NCBI GenBank assembly: GCA_964429355.1 | Contig: CAYSCH010000084.1 | Location: 1 to 27,816 of the forward strand | DNA: 27,816 nucleotides | Direction: 5' to 3' | Source: JAAYAY01 sp964429355 | GTDB lineage: Bacteria > Planctomycetota > Planctomycetia > Pirellulales > Thermoguttaceae | Shown: in pieces, positions 8,089 through 16,066 of the stretch | Position numbering within the stretch: position 1 is the stretch's first letter | How the letters are laid out: the number at the start of each line of letters is the position of its first letter | Notes under the pieces: model-generated | What the model was told of the DNA's origin: nothing | The model's database searches: none | Seen by the model: only the letters and a program-made list of their open reading frames with translations | Position numbers and translations under genes: made by a program

Positions 8089-9045
8089 ATGCACAACCTT
8101 ATCACACGACGCCAGGCATTGCAGGTCGGTGCCGCAGCGGCTGCCTTGCCGCTCCTGGGCACATCCACGGCCGCCACGGCAGATGCCAGCCCGAAGGCCG
8201 ACCTGACCATCGGCATCGCCACGCTTGGATTCGGCGAGCACACCAATGAACAACTCGCTGACGAATTGGCTGGGGTCGGGCTGAAGGTCATTCAGCTCTT
8301 CCTGAACCAGACCGACAGCCGCTACTGGAAGTACAACGGCCGGTCGGATGTTTCGGACCTCACACCCGCGCGCTGTGCGGCCATTGCCGACGCCTATCGC
8401 TCCAAAGGGATTTCGATCCACAGCATCGGCGTCTACACGAACCTGATTCATCCGGACGAGGAAGAACGCAAGGCTAACCTCGCCTACTTCGACGGGATGA
8501 TGAAGATCGGCGACGACATGGGCTGCAAGACGTTCATTACCGAGGCCGGCCATCATCACACAGACGAACCGGAACCGCCGGTGCCCTACCACTTCCAGGA
8601 GCCGGTGTGGAACACGATGGTGGCCACCGGCAAGCAACTCGCCGAACTGGCTGAAAACCACGGTTCGACCGTGCTGCTGGAACCGTTCTTCCGCGGTTTC
8701 CTCGCCAGCGCTAAACGCACTCGACTGTTTATCGAGGAGATCGGCTCCCCGAGAATCCGGGCCCTCCTCGACCCGGCCAACATCCTCGAGCTCAACGACC
8801 TGGACGAAATGTTCAACCAGCTTGGCCCCTACATCGACTGCCTGCATGCCAAGGACCGCAAATTGCACGTCGACCGCGGAGTTGCGGCAGGGCAAGGGGA
8901 CGTGGATTACGTGCAGTTCGTCAAACTCACGGCGGAGCGGACGCCGAAGGCGCCGTTGATTCTGGAGTATGTGGGGCCGGACAACTACAAGCAGGCGCTG
9001 ACTCACTTGCAGAATGCGATCCGAGAGGCCGGCCTCCAAAGCTGA
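8089..9045 (+). CDS. Tat-signal sugar phosphate isomerase/epimerase-like TIM-barrel protein
   Basis: This 318-residue protein belongs to the xylose-isomerase-like/AP-endonuclease-2 TIM-barrel superfamily. The N-terminus TRRQALQVGAAAAALPLL (from residue 7) is a Tat-type signal, so it probably acts outside the cytoplasm. The expected metal ligands can be placed: Glu198 (LLEPFF), Asp228 (ALLDPAN), His253 (CLHAKD) and Glu293 (LILEYVG). The start at 8089 has a strong AGGAGA five bases upstream. Relatives beside Gfo/Idh/MocA enzymes and DUF1080 proteins have been linked to 3-keto-sugar handling (isomerase, epimerase or lyase steps). The exact reaction here is not readable. Confidence 0.9.
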   Translation: MHNLITRRQALQVGAAAAALPLLGTSTAATADASPKADLTIGIATLGFGEHTNEQLADELAGVGLKVIQLFLNQTDSRYWKYNGRSDVSDLTPARCAAIADAYRSKGISIHSIGVYTNLIHPDEEERKANLAYFDGMMKIGDDMGCKTFITEAGHHHTDEPEPPVPYHFQEPVWNTMVATGKQLAELAENHGSTVLLEPFFRGFLASAKRTRLFIEEIGSPRIRALLDPANILELNDLDEMFNQLGPYIDCLHAKDRKLHVDRGVAAGQGDVDYVQFVKLTAERTPKAPLILEYVGPDNYKQALTHLQNAIREAGLQS

Positions 9046-9208
9046 AGCCGAAGGAAAGGGAGACGCAAACGCAGCGAGTAGCCCACGCGGCCCCGTTCTC
9101 GTCCCGACGGGTCTCGCACATTCGCGACTCCAACCGCGGATTTCTCTCGGATTTCGTGTTTCGTGCTCAAGGAATCCCAATCACGTTCAAACCCTGGGTT
9201 TCACCTGC

Positions 9209-10786
9209 ATGACATCCTCTCCCCGCTACAACGCCCGTTTCCTCTGGACCATCTGCCTCGTGGCCGCCATGGGCGGGCTCCTGTTCGGCTACGACTGGGT
9301 TGTGATCGGCGGGGCAAAACCGTTCTACGAACCCTATTTCGAGATCACCCGTTCGCCCGGCTGGCAGGGTTTTGCCATGAGCTCGGCCCTCATTGGATGC
9401 ATCTTCGGGGCGATGATGTCGGGCGCCATGAGCGACCGTTTCGGCCGCAGGCGGCTGCTGATCCTCTCGGGCTTCCTGTTCACCGCCTCGGCCGTTTGGA
9501 CCGCCCTGGCAGGGGACTTCCTTTCCTTCAATCTGGCGAGGATCGTCGGCGGCCTGGGGATCGGCTTGGCCTCAAACCTCTCGCCGATGTATATCGCCGA
9601 GGTCGCACCGGCCGAGTCGCGAGGCCGATTCGTCTCCATCAATCAACTCACCATCGTGATCGGCATCCTGGCCGCCCAGATCGTCAACTGGATGATCGCC
9701 GCCCCCATGCCGAAGGCCGAGGATGTCCGCAGGCACCTCAGCGGAGATCTGCCGGTCCAGGCCGTTGAAGGTTTGGTGCCCGTGGACGAGCAGGCCCTGG
9801 CTGGGGTCCGAGAGGTGTTTCCCGACCTCAAGGTCGTTGGACTCGGCGAGAATGCGACCAAGCAGCAGAAGAAGGCGAAGGCCGAAGAAGATGCGGCCAT
9901 CATGGCCGTCTACATCCGCCCCACCTGGAACGGTACTCTGGGGTGGCGCTGGATGTTCGGCGCCGAAACCGTTCCCGCCTTCCTGTTCTTCCTCCTCATG
10001 TATCTGGTGCCGGAGAGCCCTCGCTGGCTGGTCAGAAACGGCCGTGACGCCGAGGCTACCCGGATCCTATCGCGAGTGGGGGGCGAGGAATACGCCGCCC
10101 GTGAGATGATCGATATCAAGGGAACCATCGCCAGCCAGGAGTCTGCCCGTGTAAATTTTGGGGATCTCCTGGAACCCAGGCTTCTGAAGGTCGTTGCCTT
10201 GGGCGTTTTCCTGGCCGTGTTTCAGCAATGGTGCGGGATCAACGTGATCTTCAACTATGCCCAGGAGGTTTTTCAGGCTGCCGGCTATGAAGTCGGGAAC
10301 CTGATGTTCAACATCGTCGTGACGGGCGTTGTCAACCTGGTGTTTACGTTCGTGGCAATCTACACGGTCGATCGCCTCGGGCGGCGCCCCTTGATGCTCA
10401 TCGGGGCTGCGGGGCTGGCCGGCATCTACGCGGTCCTGGGAGCAGCCTATTTCCTGCAGAGTACGGGCATCCACATGCTGATCCTGGTCGTGTCGGCCAT
10501 CGCCTGTTACTCCATGTCGCTGGCCCCGGTCACCTGGGTCGTGATCAGCGAAGTCTTCCCCAACCGGATCCGCGGGGCGGCCATGTCGGTGGCGGTTCTG
10601 TCTTTGTGGCTGGGATGCACCGCGCTGACACTCACGTTCCCGATCCTCGAGAAAGCACTGGGCACTCACGGCGTGTTCTGGCTCTACGGAGCCATCTGCG
10701 TGGTCGGTTTTGTGGTCATCTACCTGCGCCTGCCGGAAACGAAGGGCAAGTCGCTCGAGGAGATCGAGCGGGAGTTGGCCGATTGA
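9209..10786 (+). CDS. MFS sugar porter with a large TM5-TM6 insertion
   Basis: This is a predicted inner-membrane sugar:H+ symporter of the sugar porter branch of the major facilitator superfamily, 525 residues. Family marks are GGLLFGYDWVVIGGA (22-36), the DRFGRRR loop (76-82), PESPRWL at the end of TM6 (268-274), DRLGRRP between TM8 and TM9, and the C-terminal PETKGKSLEEIE. Between TM5 and the GWRWMFG start of TM6 there are about 79 extra residues (165-243), rich in Lys, Glu and Ala; most sugar porters have only a short loop here. The ATG at 9209 lacks a clear ribosome-binding site, so the start is uncertain, but the first membrane segment begins just after it. It is last in the plus-strand cluster and would import the released sugar. 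Confidence 0.92.
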   Translation: MTSSPRYNARFLWTICLVAAMGGLLFGYDWVVIGGAKPFYEPYFEITRSPGWQGFAMSSALIGCIFGAMMSGAMSDRFGRRRLLILSGFLFTASAVWTALAGDFLSFNLARIVGGLGIGLASNLSPMYIAEVAPAESRGRFVSINQLTIVIGILAAQIVNWMIAAPMPKAEDVRRHLSGDLPVQAVEGLVPVDEQALAGVREVFPDLKVVGLGENATKQQKKAKAEEDAAIMAVYIRPTWNGTLGWRWMFGAETVPAFLFFLLMYLVPESPRWLVRNGRDAEATRILSRVGGEEYAAREMIDIKGTIASQESARVNFGDLLEPRLLKVVALGVFLAVFQQWCGINVIFNYAQEVFQAAGYEVGNLMFNIVVTGVVNLVFTFVAIYTVDRLGRRPLMLIGAAGLAGIYAVLGAAYFLQSTGIHMLILVVSAIACYSMSLAPVTWVVISEVFPNRIRGAAMSVAVLSLWLGCTALTLTFPILEKALGTHGVFWLYGAICVVGFVVIYLRLPETKGKSLEEIERELAD

Positions 10787-10817
10787 GGGTGCAAACGTGG
10801 TTGGGTTGGACCTGGTT

Positions 10818-10834
10818 GTCAGGCACAGCCTGAC
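10818..10834. repeat. Palindrome between convergent genes (GTCAGGC type)
   Basis: GTCAGGC and GCCTGAC flank ACA, a perfect 7-base-pair hairpin 32 bases after the sugar porter stop, in the 100-base gap facing the DKNYY gene end. There is no U-tract, so it is not a canonical intrinsic terminator. It may still act as a 3'-end stem or be a dispersed repeat. Confidence 0.6.
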
Positions 10835-10886
10835 CTACGGTCTGTAGATGAACAGTCAGCCGCACCCGCACCACGGGCAATCCAGA

Positions 10887-11873
10887 TCATTTGGGAGTGA
10901 AGACTTTACCACAGTGATACTGCGACTTCGCGTCGTGAGCGTCCGCACTTCGGTCCCCTCTGAAGGTGTCTCTGAGGGTGTCATCGGCGTCGGCATGAAC
11001 TACGAAGGTGGCTGGGTCAGCGTCCTTGATGACGGTAAGTTTGCCATGTAAATAGCGGCTGTACACGTGGTCGTGGTCTTTGGCGTAGTAATCACTGAGC
11101 ACCTTAAAAGTAGCCGCATCAATGCCAGTAACAACTTCTCGGCCATAGTAGAACGCGTTTGCATCTCGCGACCAGCCAGCCACGAAGACAGATTCCTGAT
11201 TCTTTGGATGTGTATCCCTGTCCGATCGATACCAGTAGTCGCCGGTACGTCCCTTGTGCAGCGGGCGCCATGATTGCCGGTCCGCGCCCGGTATCGGGAC
11301 GGCGCCAATGAAGGCAAGCTCGCTATCTCGAGAAAACGGATGCGTGAGAACTTCGAAGGTCAACGGATCGGCGTCAACGATTGGAACGCCAAGGTAGTAA
11401 ACACGTTTGGCATCGTGAGAATACAGACCGTCGCGAGTGATAAGGTCGAAGGACTTCGCGTCTGCTCCCTTTATCTCGCGAGGAGTGAACAAGTCCGCCA
11501 TATACACATGGCTGCGGTCGCGAGCAAATAGGGCTTTCGATTCTTTCGGCTGCTGGAATACATAGAAGGAACTGGCATCAGCACCCGCCAGTGGCTTGAC
11601 GATGTTCCCCGCCCCGGCGTTCCAGTCGTGGTAAGTCGGCTGCCCGTCGGTAACGAAGAACCCTTTCTTCGCTCCACTCAGCTTGGCCATGCCTTTGACG
11701 ATCAGACGCGGCGCGGATTGCTGAGCCTCAGGGCTACAGCCCGTCAGCAACATGAGAGCGGCCGGTAGAAATGACGAGAACGCCCAGTTTTTCCGGAGAT
11801 GCCGTTCACTTCTTCCGGCCGCTCTAAGAAGACCGGCCAGGACGGATTTGGAGAAGATACCGGCGAATCTCAT
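10887..11873 (-). CDS. DKNYY-family lipoprotein
   Basis: The 328-residue protein has a lipobox LLTGC (Cys46) after a hydrophobic stretch, so it should be lipid-anchored. The body repeats short units of the DKNYY type, for example DAKRVYYLG, DANAFYYGR and DHDHVYSRY, interspersed with DA.SF / DAATFKVL. In this family such units recur along the chain; the function is unknown. The ATG at 11873 follows AGGAG at nine bases; a TTG ten codons earlier is less likely. The n-region before the lipobox is unusually long and contains another hydrophobic patch. Two 60-base samples inside the gene (11041-11160) count 48% GC, against 63% in a sample of the upstream neighbour (12061-12120), suggesting a different origin. 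It is the last minus-strand gene of the cluster, 69 bases after the GH28-like gene. Confidence 0.75.
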   Translation of the reverse strand: MRFAGIFSKSVLAGLLRAAGRSERHLRKNWAFSSFLPAALMLLTGCSPEAQQSAPRLIVKGMAKLSGAKKGFFVTDGQPTYHDWNAGAGNIVKPLAGADASSFYVFQQPKESKALFARDRSHVYMADLFTPREIKGADAKSFDLITRDGLYSHDAKRVYYLGVPIVDADPLTFEVLTHPFSRDSELAFIGAVPIPGADRQSWRPLHKGRTGDYWYRSDRDTHPKNQESVFVAGWSRDANAFYYGREVVTGIDAATFKVLSDYYAKDHDHVYSRYLHGKLTVIKDADPATFVVHADADDTLRDTFRGDRSADAHDAKSQYHCGKVFTPK

Positions 11874-11942
11874 GGTCTGCGCTCCTGGACTCCAGACAGT
11901 CAAATAACCTTGCGATAAACGCCGCCCTGCTACTTCTGAGGG

Positions 11943-13277
11943 TCAATAGGGGGTCTCGCTTACGCTTCGGGTTGGCATAACGTCGCTTGTGTGTACCACG
12001 CCGGAGATCTCGACGTTCCTGACAAACTCCCGCCCCGATTCATAAGTGATCGGCTCGCCGTCCGCTGCCGAGCGAACCACGTTCGATATGCACGAATCGG
12101 TCAGGGAGCCGGCGATCAGGATCGTATGCTGAGAAGCACTCGAGATGTTGTTCAGGAACAGGCGGCTCGTGTCACCCACCGGCGTGACGCCGCCCCAGGC
12201 CGGATTGGCGTCGCCGATCTTCAGGGTCGCTTTGCAGGGGGCGTCAGGAGGGGAGGTGTCGATGAGCCCATCGAGGACCACGTTGTAGATCCGCAGGCCG
12301 GAGGCATTCAGAAAACGGACCACGTGGTGCCGGCCCCGGGAGTGGCCGCTGATCTGCTTCAGAAAGATATTGCGGATATCGTCGACTCCCCCCTCGCGGC
12401 AGTTGGCGGCACTGACCATGGTGGAGCTATCGCTTCCGGCGACGGCGGTACCCCGACCGATGTTGGTGAGCGCCACCAGGTCGTCTCCCGTGTGTCCCGT
12501 GATTCGCTCAATGCTGATGTCGTGGCAGCCTTGCCGGAGATCGAGTCCGTCCTGGTTGAGCACCGTCTGCTGCACCCCGTCAATCGTCTTGCGCCCCTCG
12601 GAGGTGAAGTGGATGTCGCATACCCGTCCGAAGCCGCACCGCTCCAGCGAAATGGCCCAGCAGTGCGAGTCCTTGATGTGCAGGCCCTCGATGCTGAAAT
12701 GCTCGACGAACGCCAGCAGGATCCCGATATTGCGCCAATCGCCCGTCTGGCTCTCGCCCTGCTTGCCGGCGTCGGTTCCGTACGTTCGCTCGCCGAGAGT
12801 CTTGGCGCTGTCGCCGGTTGCCCGCGGATGGTCGGCCCCTTCCAGCAGCACGTTGCCCACGCCCCGGATGTGCACGTGCTCCATCGGCCGGATCTCGGTG
12901 ATGCCCAGACCGCAGTTCGCGCTGCGGATCATGTTGTCGCGGCACCGGTCCGAGAGCCTGATATGGCAGTTGTCCAGCACCAGGGTCGTGTTGTCCTGCA
13001 CCAGGATCGCCGAATCGAGCAGCCAGAGATCCTCCCCCCGCGCTTCATTCCGCCGGGGCACCACCACCGTCAGCCCCTTCTCCGCCCCCACGCATAACGC
13101 CTCGTTGATCCGCTGGGCATCACTCCCCTGGAACGCGTTGGGAGAGAGAAACGGTCGCGCTGTCTCGGCGCCGATCGCCTTGCCAGGAGCCTCCCCTGCC
13201 CCCGCGGGGCCCACGACCCCGAGACCGGCCGTTACCCACCCCAGCACGCACCATACCGAGACTCTCGCAATTCTCAT
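11943..13277 (-). CDS. Secreted GH28-like right-handed beta-helix protein
   Basis: The 444-residue protein has a signal peptide (about residues 1-28). The body shows the repeating hydrophobic coil pattern of pectate-lyase/polygalacturonase-type parallel beta-helices. NQDGLDL (241-247) and GDD (264-266) correspond to the NTDG and DD acids of glycoside hydrolase family 28, but the GHG and RIK motifs of true polygalacturonases are replaced by GHSRGRHHVVRF (311-322). This is therefore a GH28-related enzyme of uncertain specificity, or a lyase/epimerase. The ATG at 13277 has AGAGGG upstream; a TTG ten codons earlier is rejected. It follows the esterase by 54 bases and is probably in one transcript with it. 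The last eight codons look as if they derive from a dispersed repeat (see 11952-11975). Confidence 0.8.
   Translation of the reverse strand: MRIARVSVWCVLGWVTAGLGVVGPAGAGEAPGKAIGAETARPFLSPNAFQGSDAQRINEALCVGAEKGLTVVVPRRNEARGEDLWLLDSAILVQDNTTLVLDNCHIRLSDRCRDNMIRSANCGLGITEIRPMEHVHIRGVGNVLLEGADHPRATGDSAKTLGERTYGTDAGKQGESQTGDWRNIGILLAFVEHFSIEGLHIKDSHCWAISLERCGFGRVCDIHFTSEGRKTIDGVQQTVLNQDGLDLRQGCHDISIERITGHTGDDLVALTNIGRGTAVAGSDSSTMVSAANCREGGVDDIRNIFLKQISGHSRGRHHVVRFLNASGLRIYNVVLDGLIDTSPPDAPCKATLKIGDANPAWGGVTPVGDTSRLFLNNISSASQHTILIAGSLTDSCISNVVRSAADGEPITYESGREFVRNVEISGVVHTSDVMPTRSVSETPY
11952..11975. repeat. Possible dispersed repeat at the GH28-like gene 3' end
   Basis: On the minus strand this reads CCAACCCGAAGCG followed by TAAGCGAGACC. 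It encodes the odd tail PTRSVSETP of the GH28-like protein. I recall very similar CCGAAGCGTAAGCGAG units repeated in planctomycete genomes, but this is memory and not a search. Confidence 0.35.
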
Positions 13278-13331
13278 CTTCCCATCCCTCTGGCGACCAA
13301 CGGACAACTCTCCGGCCCTTCCAGCATTCCA

Positions 13332-14174
13332 TCACCCCCCCGTCTTCTCCTTCCGCTGTCGTTCAATACGCTCCCGGATCCACTTGAGCATCGGCGTCAT
13401 GGCCGGTTCGGCCATCCCGTGCCCGTAGCCCTGCAGCTCGTAGAGCGTAACGTCCGCATGGCCGGCGATCTTGAGCATCCGCATCAAATACGCGTTCTCC
13501 TCGTAGCGTCCCAGCATCTCCATCTCCCGATCACCCGTGATCAACAGGATCGGCGGCGCATCGGGCCGGACATGGTAGAGCGGGGCGAACTCGTCGACCA
13601 CCGGCTGCTTGTCCGATATGCCCCGTTCCTTGCGGATCGTCATGTGGGTGATCGCATGGCCGCTGAGCGGAACCAGTCCGGCAATCCGGTTGGCATCGAT
13701 CTCCTGTTCGGCCAGCCAGCGTTTGTCGAGCCCCAGCATGCTCGTCAGGTATCCGCCCGCCGAGTGGCCGGAGACAAAGATCTTCCCGGAATCGCCGCCG
13801 TACCGTTCAATGTTCCGGAACGTCCACGCCACTGCCGCAGCCGCGTCCTCCAGATAAACGGGGCACTTGACCTGGGGATAGAGCCGATAGCTGACGCCCA
13901 CGACCGCCATCCCCTGTTCCTTGAGTCCGGCCGGGATCTCACGGTTGCCGCCTGTCAGCCCGCCGCCGTGAAACCACACCACCGTGGCAAATCCCGTCTG
14001 CCCCTCGGGCCGGTACACGTCCAGGTTGCAGCGCTCGAGCTGATCGTCGGTCAGGTCGGTCTGGCCTTCGGGTACGTAGGAGATATCGGTTTCCAGGCGA
14101 TAGGCGACCTTTTCGGCAGCCGGCAAGTTTCCACAAACCACAGACAATATCAGCAAGGCTGGCAGTAATCGCAT
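13332..14174 (-). CDS. Secreted alpha/beta-hydrolase (HSL/acetyl-esterase-like)
   Basis: A predicted carboxylester hydrolase of 280 residues with a signal peptide (about 1-19). The oxyanion-hole motif HGGG is at 69-72, the nucleophile elbow GHSAG at 136-140 (Ser138), the probable acid Asp215 in LLITGDRE, and the general base His252 in GYGHG. This is the HSL/BD-FAE-like arrangement used by many xylan and pectin deacetylases. The ATG at 14174 has AAGGA upstream. Lying directly before a GH28-like protein, it could remove acetyl groups from the same polysaccharide; that pairing is inference. Confidence 0.9.
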   Translation of the reverse strand: MRLLPALLILSVVCGNLPAAEKVAYRLETDISYVPEGQTDLTDDQLERCNLDVYRPEGQTGFATVVWFHGGGLTGGNREIPAGLKEQGMAVVGVSYRLYPQVKCPVYLEDAAAAVAWTFRNIERYGGDSGKIFVSGHSAGGYLTSMLGLDKRWLAEQEIDANRIAGLVPLSGHAITHMTIRKERGISDKQPVVDEFAPLYHVRPDAPPILLITGDREMEMLGRYEENAYLMRMLKIAGHADVTLYELQGYGHGMAEPAMTPMLKWIRERIERQRKEKTGG

Positions 14175-14401
14175 CGCGCAGTTTTCCTTTGGCGGGACTG
14201 TGTAGGTACCGGGCGCCGCACGGCAGGTTCGAGGCGATTGGCGACGATGAGGAAGCGACAGGGCTGCTTTCCAAGGCGCGACGCAAGGGGTACGAGGGGT
14301 GGAGAGGGTCTGCGGCGTGGTGTCAGACTTCGTTCATCGAATAGGCAAGGCACGATAACGACACAGCCGGCGACTGCGGCCGGGCGTTAAACGAACCCGC
14401 G

Positions 14402-14427
14402 GCCCCGGTCGCCGCGACGACCGGGGC
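14402..14427 (-). terminator. GC-rich hairpin downstream of the tandem DUF1080 gene
   Basis: GCCCCGGTCG (14402-14411) and CGACCGGGGC (14418-14427) form a perfect 10-base-pair stem with a 6-base loop, starting 19 bases past the DUF1080 stop codon. There is no clean U-run (the minus-strand sequence beyond it contains GTTCGTTTAA), so it may stabilise the 3' end or act with Rho. The rest of the 272-base gap to the esterase gene (14175-14446) shows no gene or convincing promoter. Confidence 0.5.
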
Positions 14428-14446
14428 GTGGTTTGGGTGTGGTTGA

Positions 14447-15736
14447 CTACTTCCGCTCGATGAGCTTCGCCATCTCTTCGGTAATCGGAATGACCTCGAA
14501 GTCCTTGAAGAACATCTCGCAGTCGGTGCCGCCGTGCATCTGCAGCCCGAGTTTGCCCGTCTTTTCGCATTCCGGGTCGACGATATCCGACGTGCAGAAT
14601 CCGTTGAGCGTCTGGACGAGGCGGTCGCCGCAGGCGGCGGTGCAGGTGGTGTTCCACTGGTCGTCTCTATTGCGGACCTTTTCGACGAACTCGTCGTTGG
14701 TGACGACCCAGCCGCGACCGGGAACCATCTTGCCGTCGACAATGCCGGCGGTGTGCCAGAGGGCGGAGTCCTTGCCGTCGTTGGCGATCTCGTTTTGGAA
14801 TCCGCGCAGCACCCACGGGGCGGGCGTTTCTTCGGCGCGGAAGTAGAGCGCGCTATTACCGCCGTGCATGCGGTAGGTGACGCGGGCGATGAAGTTGTCG
14901 TAGTCCCTGGTGGAGATGACCAGTCCGTCGCTCTTCTGGTCCTTCTTGTGAACGCCGTGCAGAACGCCGTCCTCGGTGAAGGACCACTCTTCGGGCAGGA
15001 CGAACTTGGCATCGACGAGCTGGTACTTGCCGTCATCGCCTTTGACGAAGAACGGCTCCCATTTGCTCTCGCCGAGATCCTTGACGCGGATATTTCTCCA
15101 GGCCACCGATCCGGATTTGCCCGCGTGAATCTGCAGGCCGAAGAAACCTTTCATCGTGAAGCTGTCGAAGATGTCAACAACCAGGTTGCCGTTGAGCCAC
15201 GTCTTGATCGACGGCCCGACGCACTGGATTTCGACGTCGTTCCAGTCGCCCACCTTGTTGCTGGCCTGGGCGGCGTCGAGGCGCTCCTGCGGCGTGTAGG
15301 CGTCGAGCCAGATCACACCGAACTGGTGGCCGCGACGGCCTTCGTCGTAGATGCGGGCCGCCGAGTTGCCGTCGGGGGTCATTTCGTACTGGTAGCCGTA
15401 GACTCGCTCCTGATCGCCTTCGGCTCGGGCGGCGGAGCGGAACTGGACGCCGGAGTTTCCGTCTTCGAGGAACTTGTACTGCAGCTTCAGGATGAAGTTG
15501 CCGAATTCCTTCTCCGAGCACATGAAGGTGTTGCCCGGCGTATCGGGAACGCACTTCCCGACGATCGATCCGTCCTCGACGTGGTACTCCGCCGAGCCGC
15601 CACGTTTGACCCAGCCGGTGAGATCCTTGCCGTTGAACAGGGAAACGAATCCTTCCTCGGTGTCTGCCGCCACGGCGGTCAGAGCGAAGGTGCCGACTAG
15701 GGCAAACGCCAGGGCTGCTGTAAAGAGATTTCTCAT
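14447..15736 (-). CDS. Secreted tandem DUF1080 (3-keto-disaccharide hydrolase family) protein
   Basis: The 429-residue protein has a signal peptide (about residues 1-23) and two concanavalin-like beta-sandwich DUF1080 domains. The first opens with the hallmark SLFNGKDLTGW (about 32-42) and contains DGNSGVQFRS; the second (from about 235) has the parallel HGGNSALYFRAEE and HGGTDCEMFFKDF strands but a worn opening motif. Members of this family have been shown to cleave 3-keto-glycosides or to bind and hydrolyse modified disaccharides. Start ATG 15736 has GAGG six bases upstream. It is separated by 330 bases from the symporter upstream and may have its own promoter. The substrate is unknown. Confidence 0.9.
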   Translation of the reverse strand: MRNLFTAALAFALVGTFALTAVAADTEEGFVSLFNGKDLTGWVKRGGSAEYHVEDGSIVGKCVPDTPGNTFMCSEKEFGNFILKLQYKFLEDGNSGVQFRSAARAEGDQERVYGYQYEMTPDGNSAARIYDEGRRGHQFGVIWLDAYTPQERLDAAQASNKVGDWNDVEIQCVGPSIKTWLNGNLVVDIFDSFTMKGFFGLQIHAGKSGSVAWRNIRVKDLGESKWEPFFVKGDDGKYQLVDAKFVLPEEWSFTEDGVLHGVHKKDQKSDGLVISTRDYDNFIARVTYRMHGGNSALYFRAEETPAPWVLRGFQNEIANDGKDSALWHTAGIVDGKMVPGRGWVVTNDEFVEKVRNRDDQWNTTCTAACGDRLVQTLNGFCTSDIVDPECEKTGKLGLQMHGGTDCEMFFKDFEVIPITEEMAKLIERK

Positions 15737-15898
15737 GTTTGCCTCGCGTGGAAGTGAAATAGATGGGAAAGACGTTTTGTTCCTACGGGATGACGCAGGA
15801 GTGACTCCGAACCATTCTTTGGGGAAACATGATGGTCGGCATGAGGATCGTCATGTAAATGCCGAAGTTGCTCCTGACTCAACTTTCAGGGTGATTTG

Positions 15899-15928
15899 AT
15901 TGTGGACTCTGCGGAGAGGCGTTGTCAA
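15899..15928 (-). promoter_or_regulatory. Possible promoter in the 330-base gap before the DUF1080 gene
   Basis: The minus strand carries a perfect TTGACA (15923-15928) and, 18 bases on, CACAAT (15899-15904, four of six matches to TATAAT). The leader would be about 155 bases. The remainder of 15737-16066 holds no recognisable gene or repeat. The call rests on one good box and one poor one. Confidence 0.28.
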
Positions 15929-16066
15929 GTCGAGCGCGCAGCAGACCACCATGTCATGGTGTGTTGTCGCAGGACGGCGAACGTTCGGTGCAACGCCATT
16001 TCTGGGCGGCAGGCTACGGAAACGGCAGATAAATGACCTTGTCTCGCCACTCGGCTTCGTCACTAC

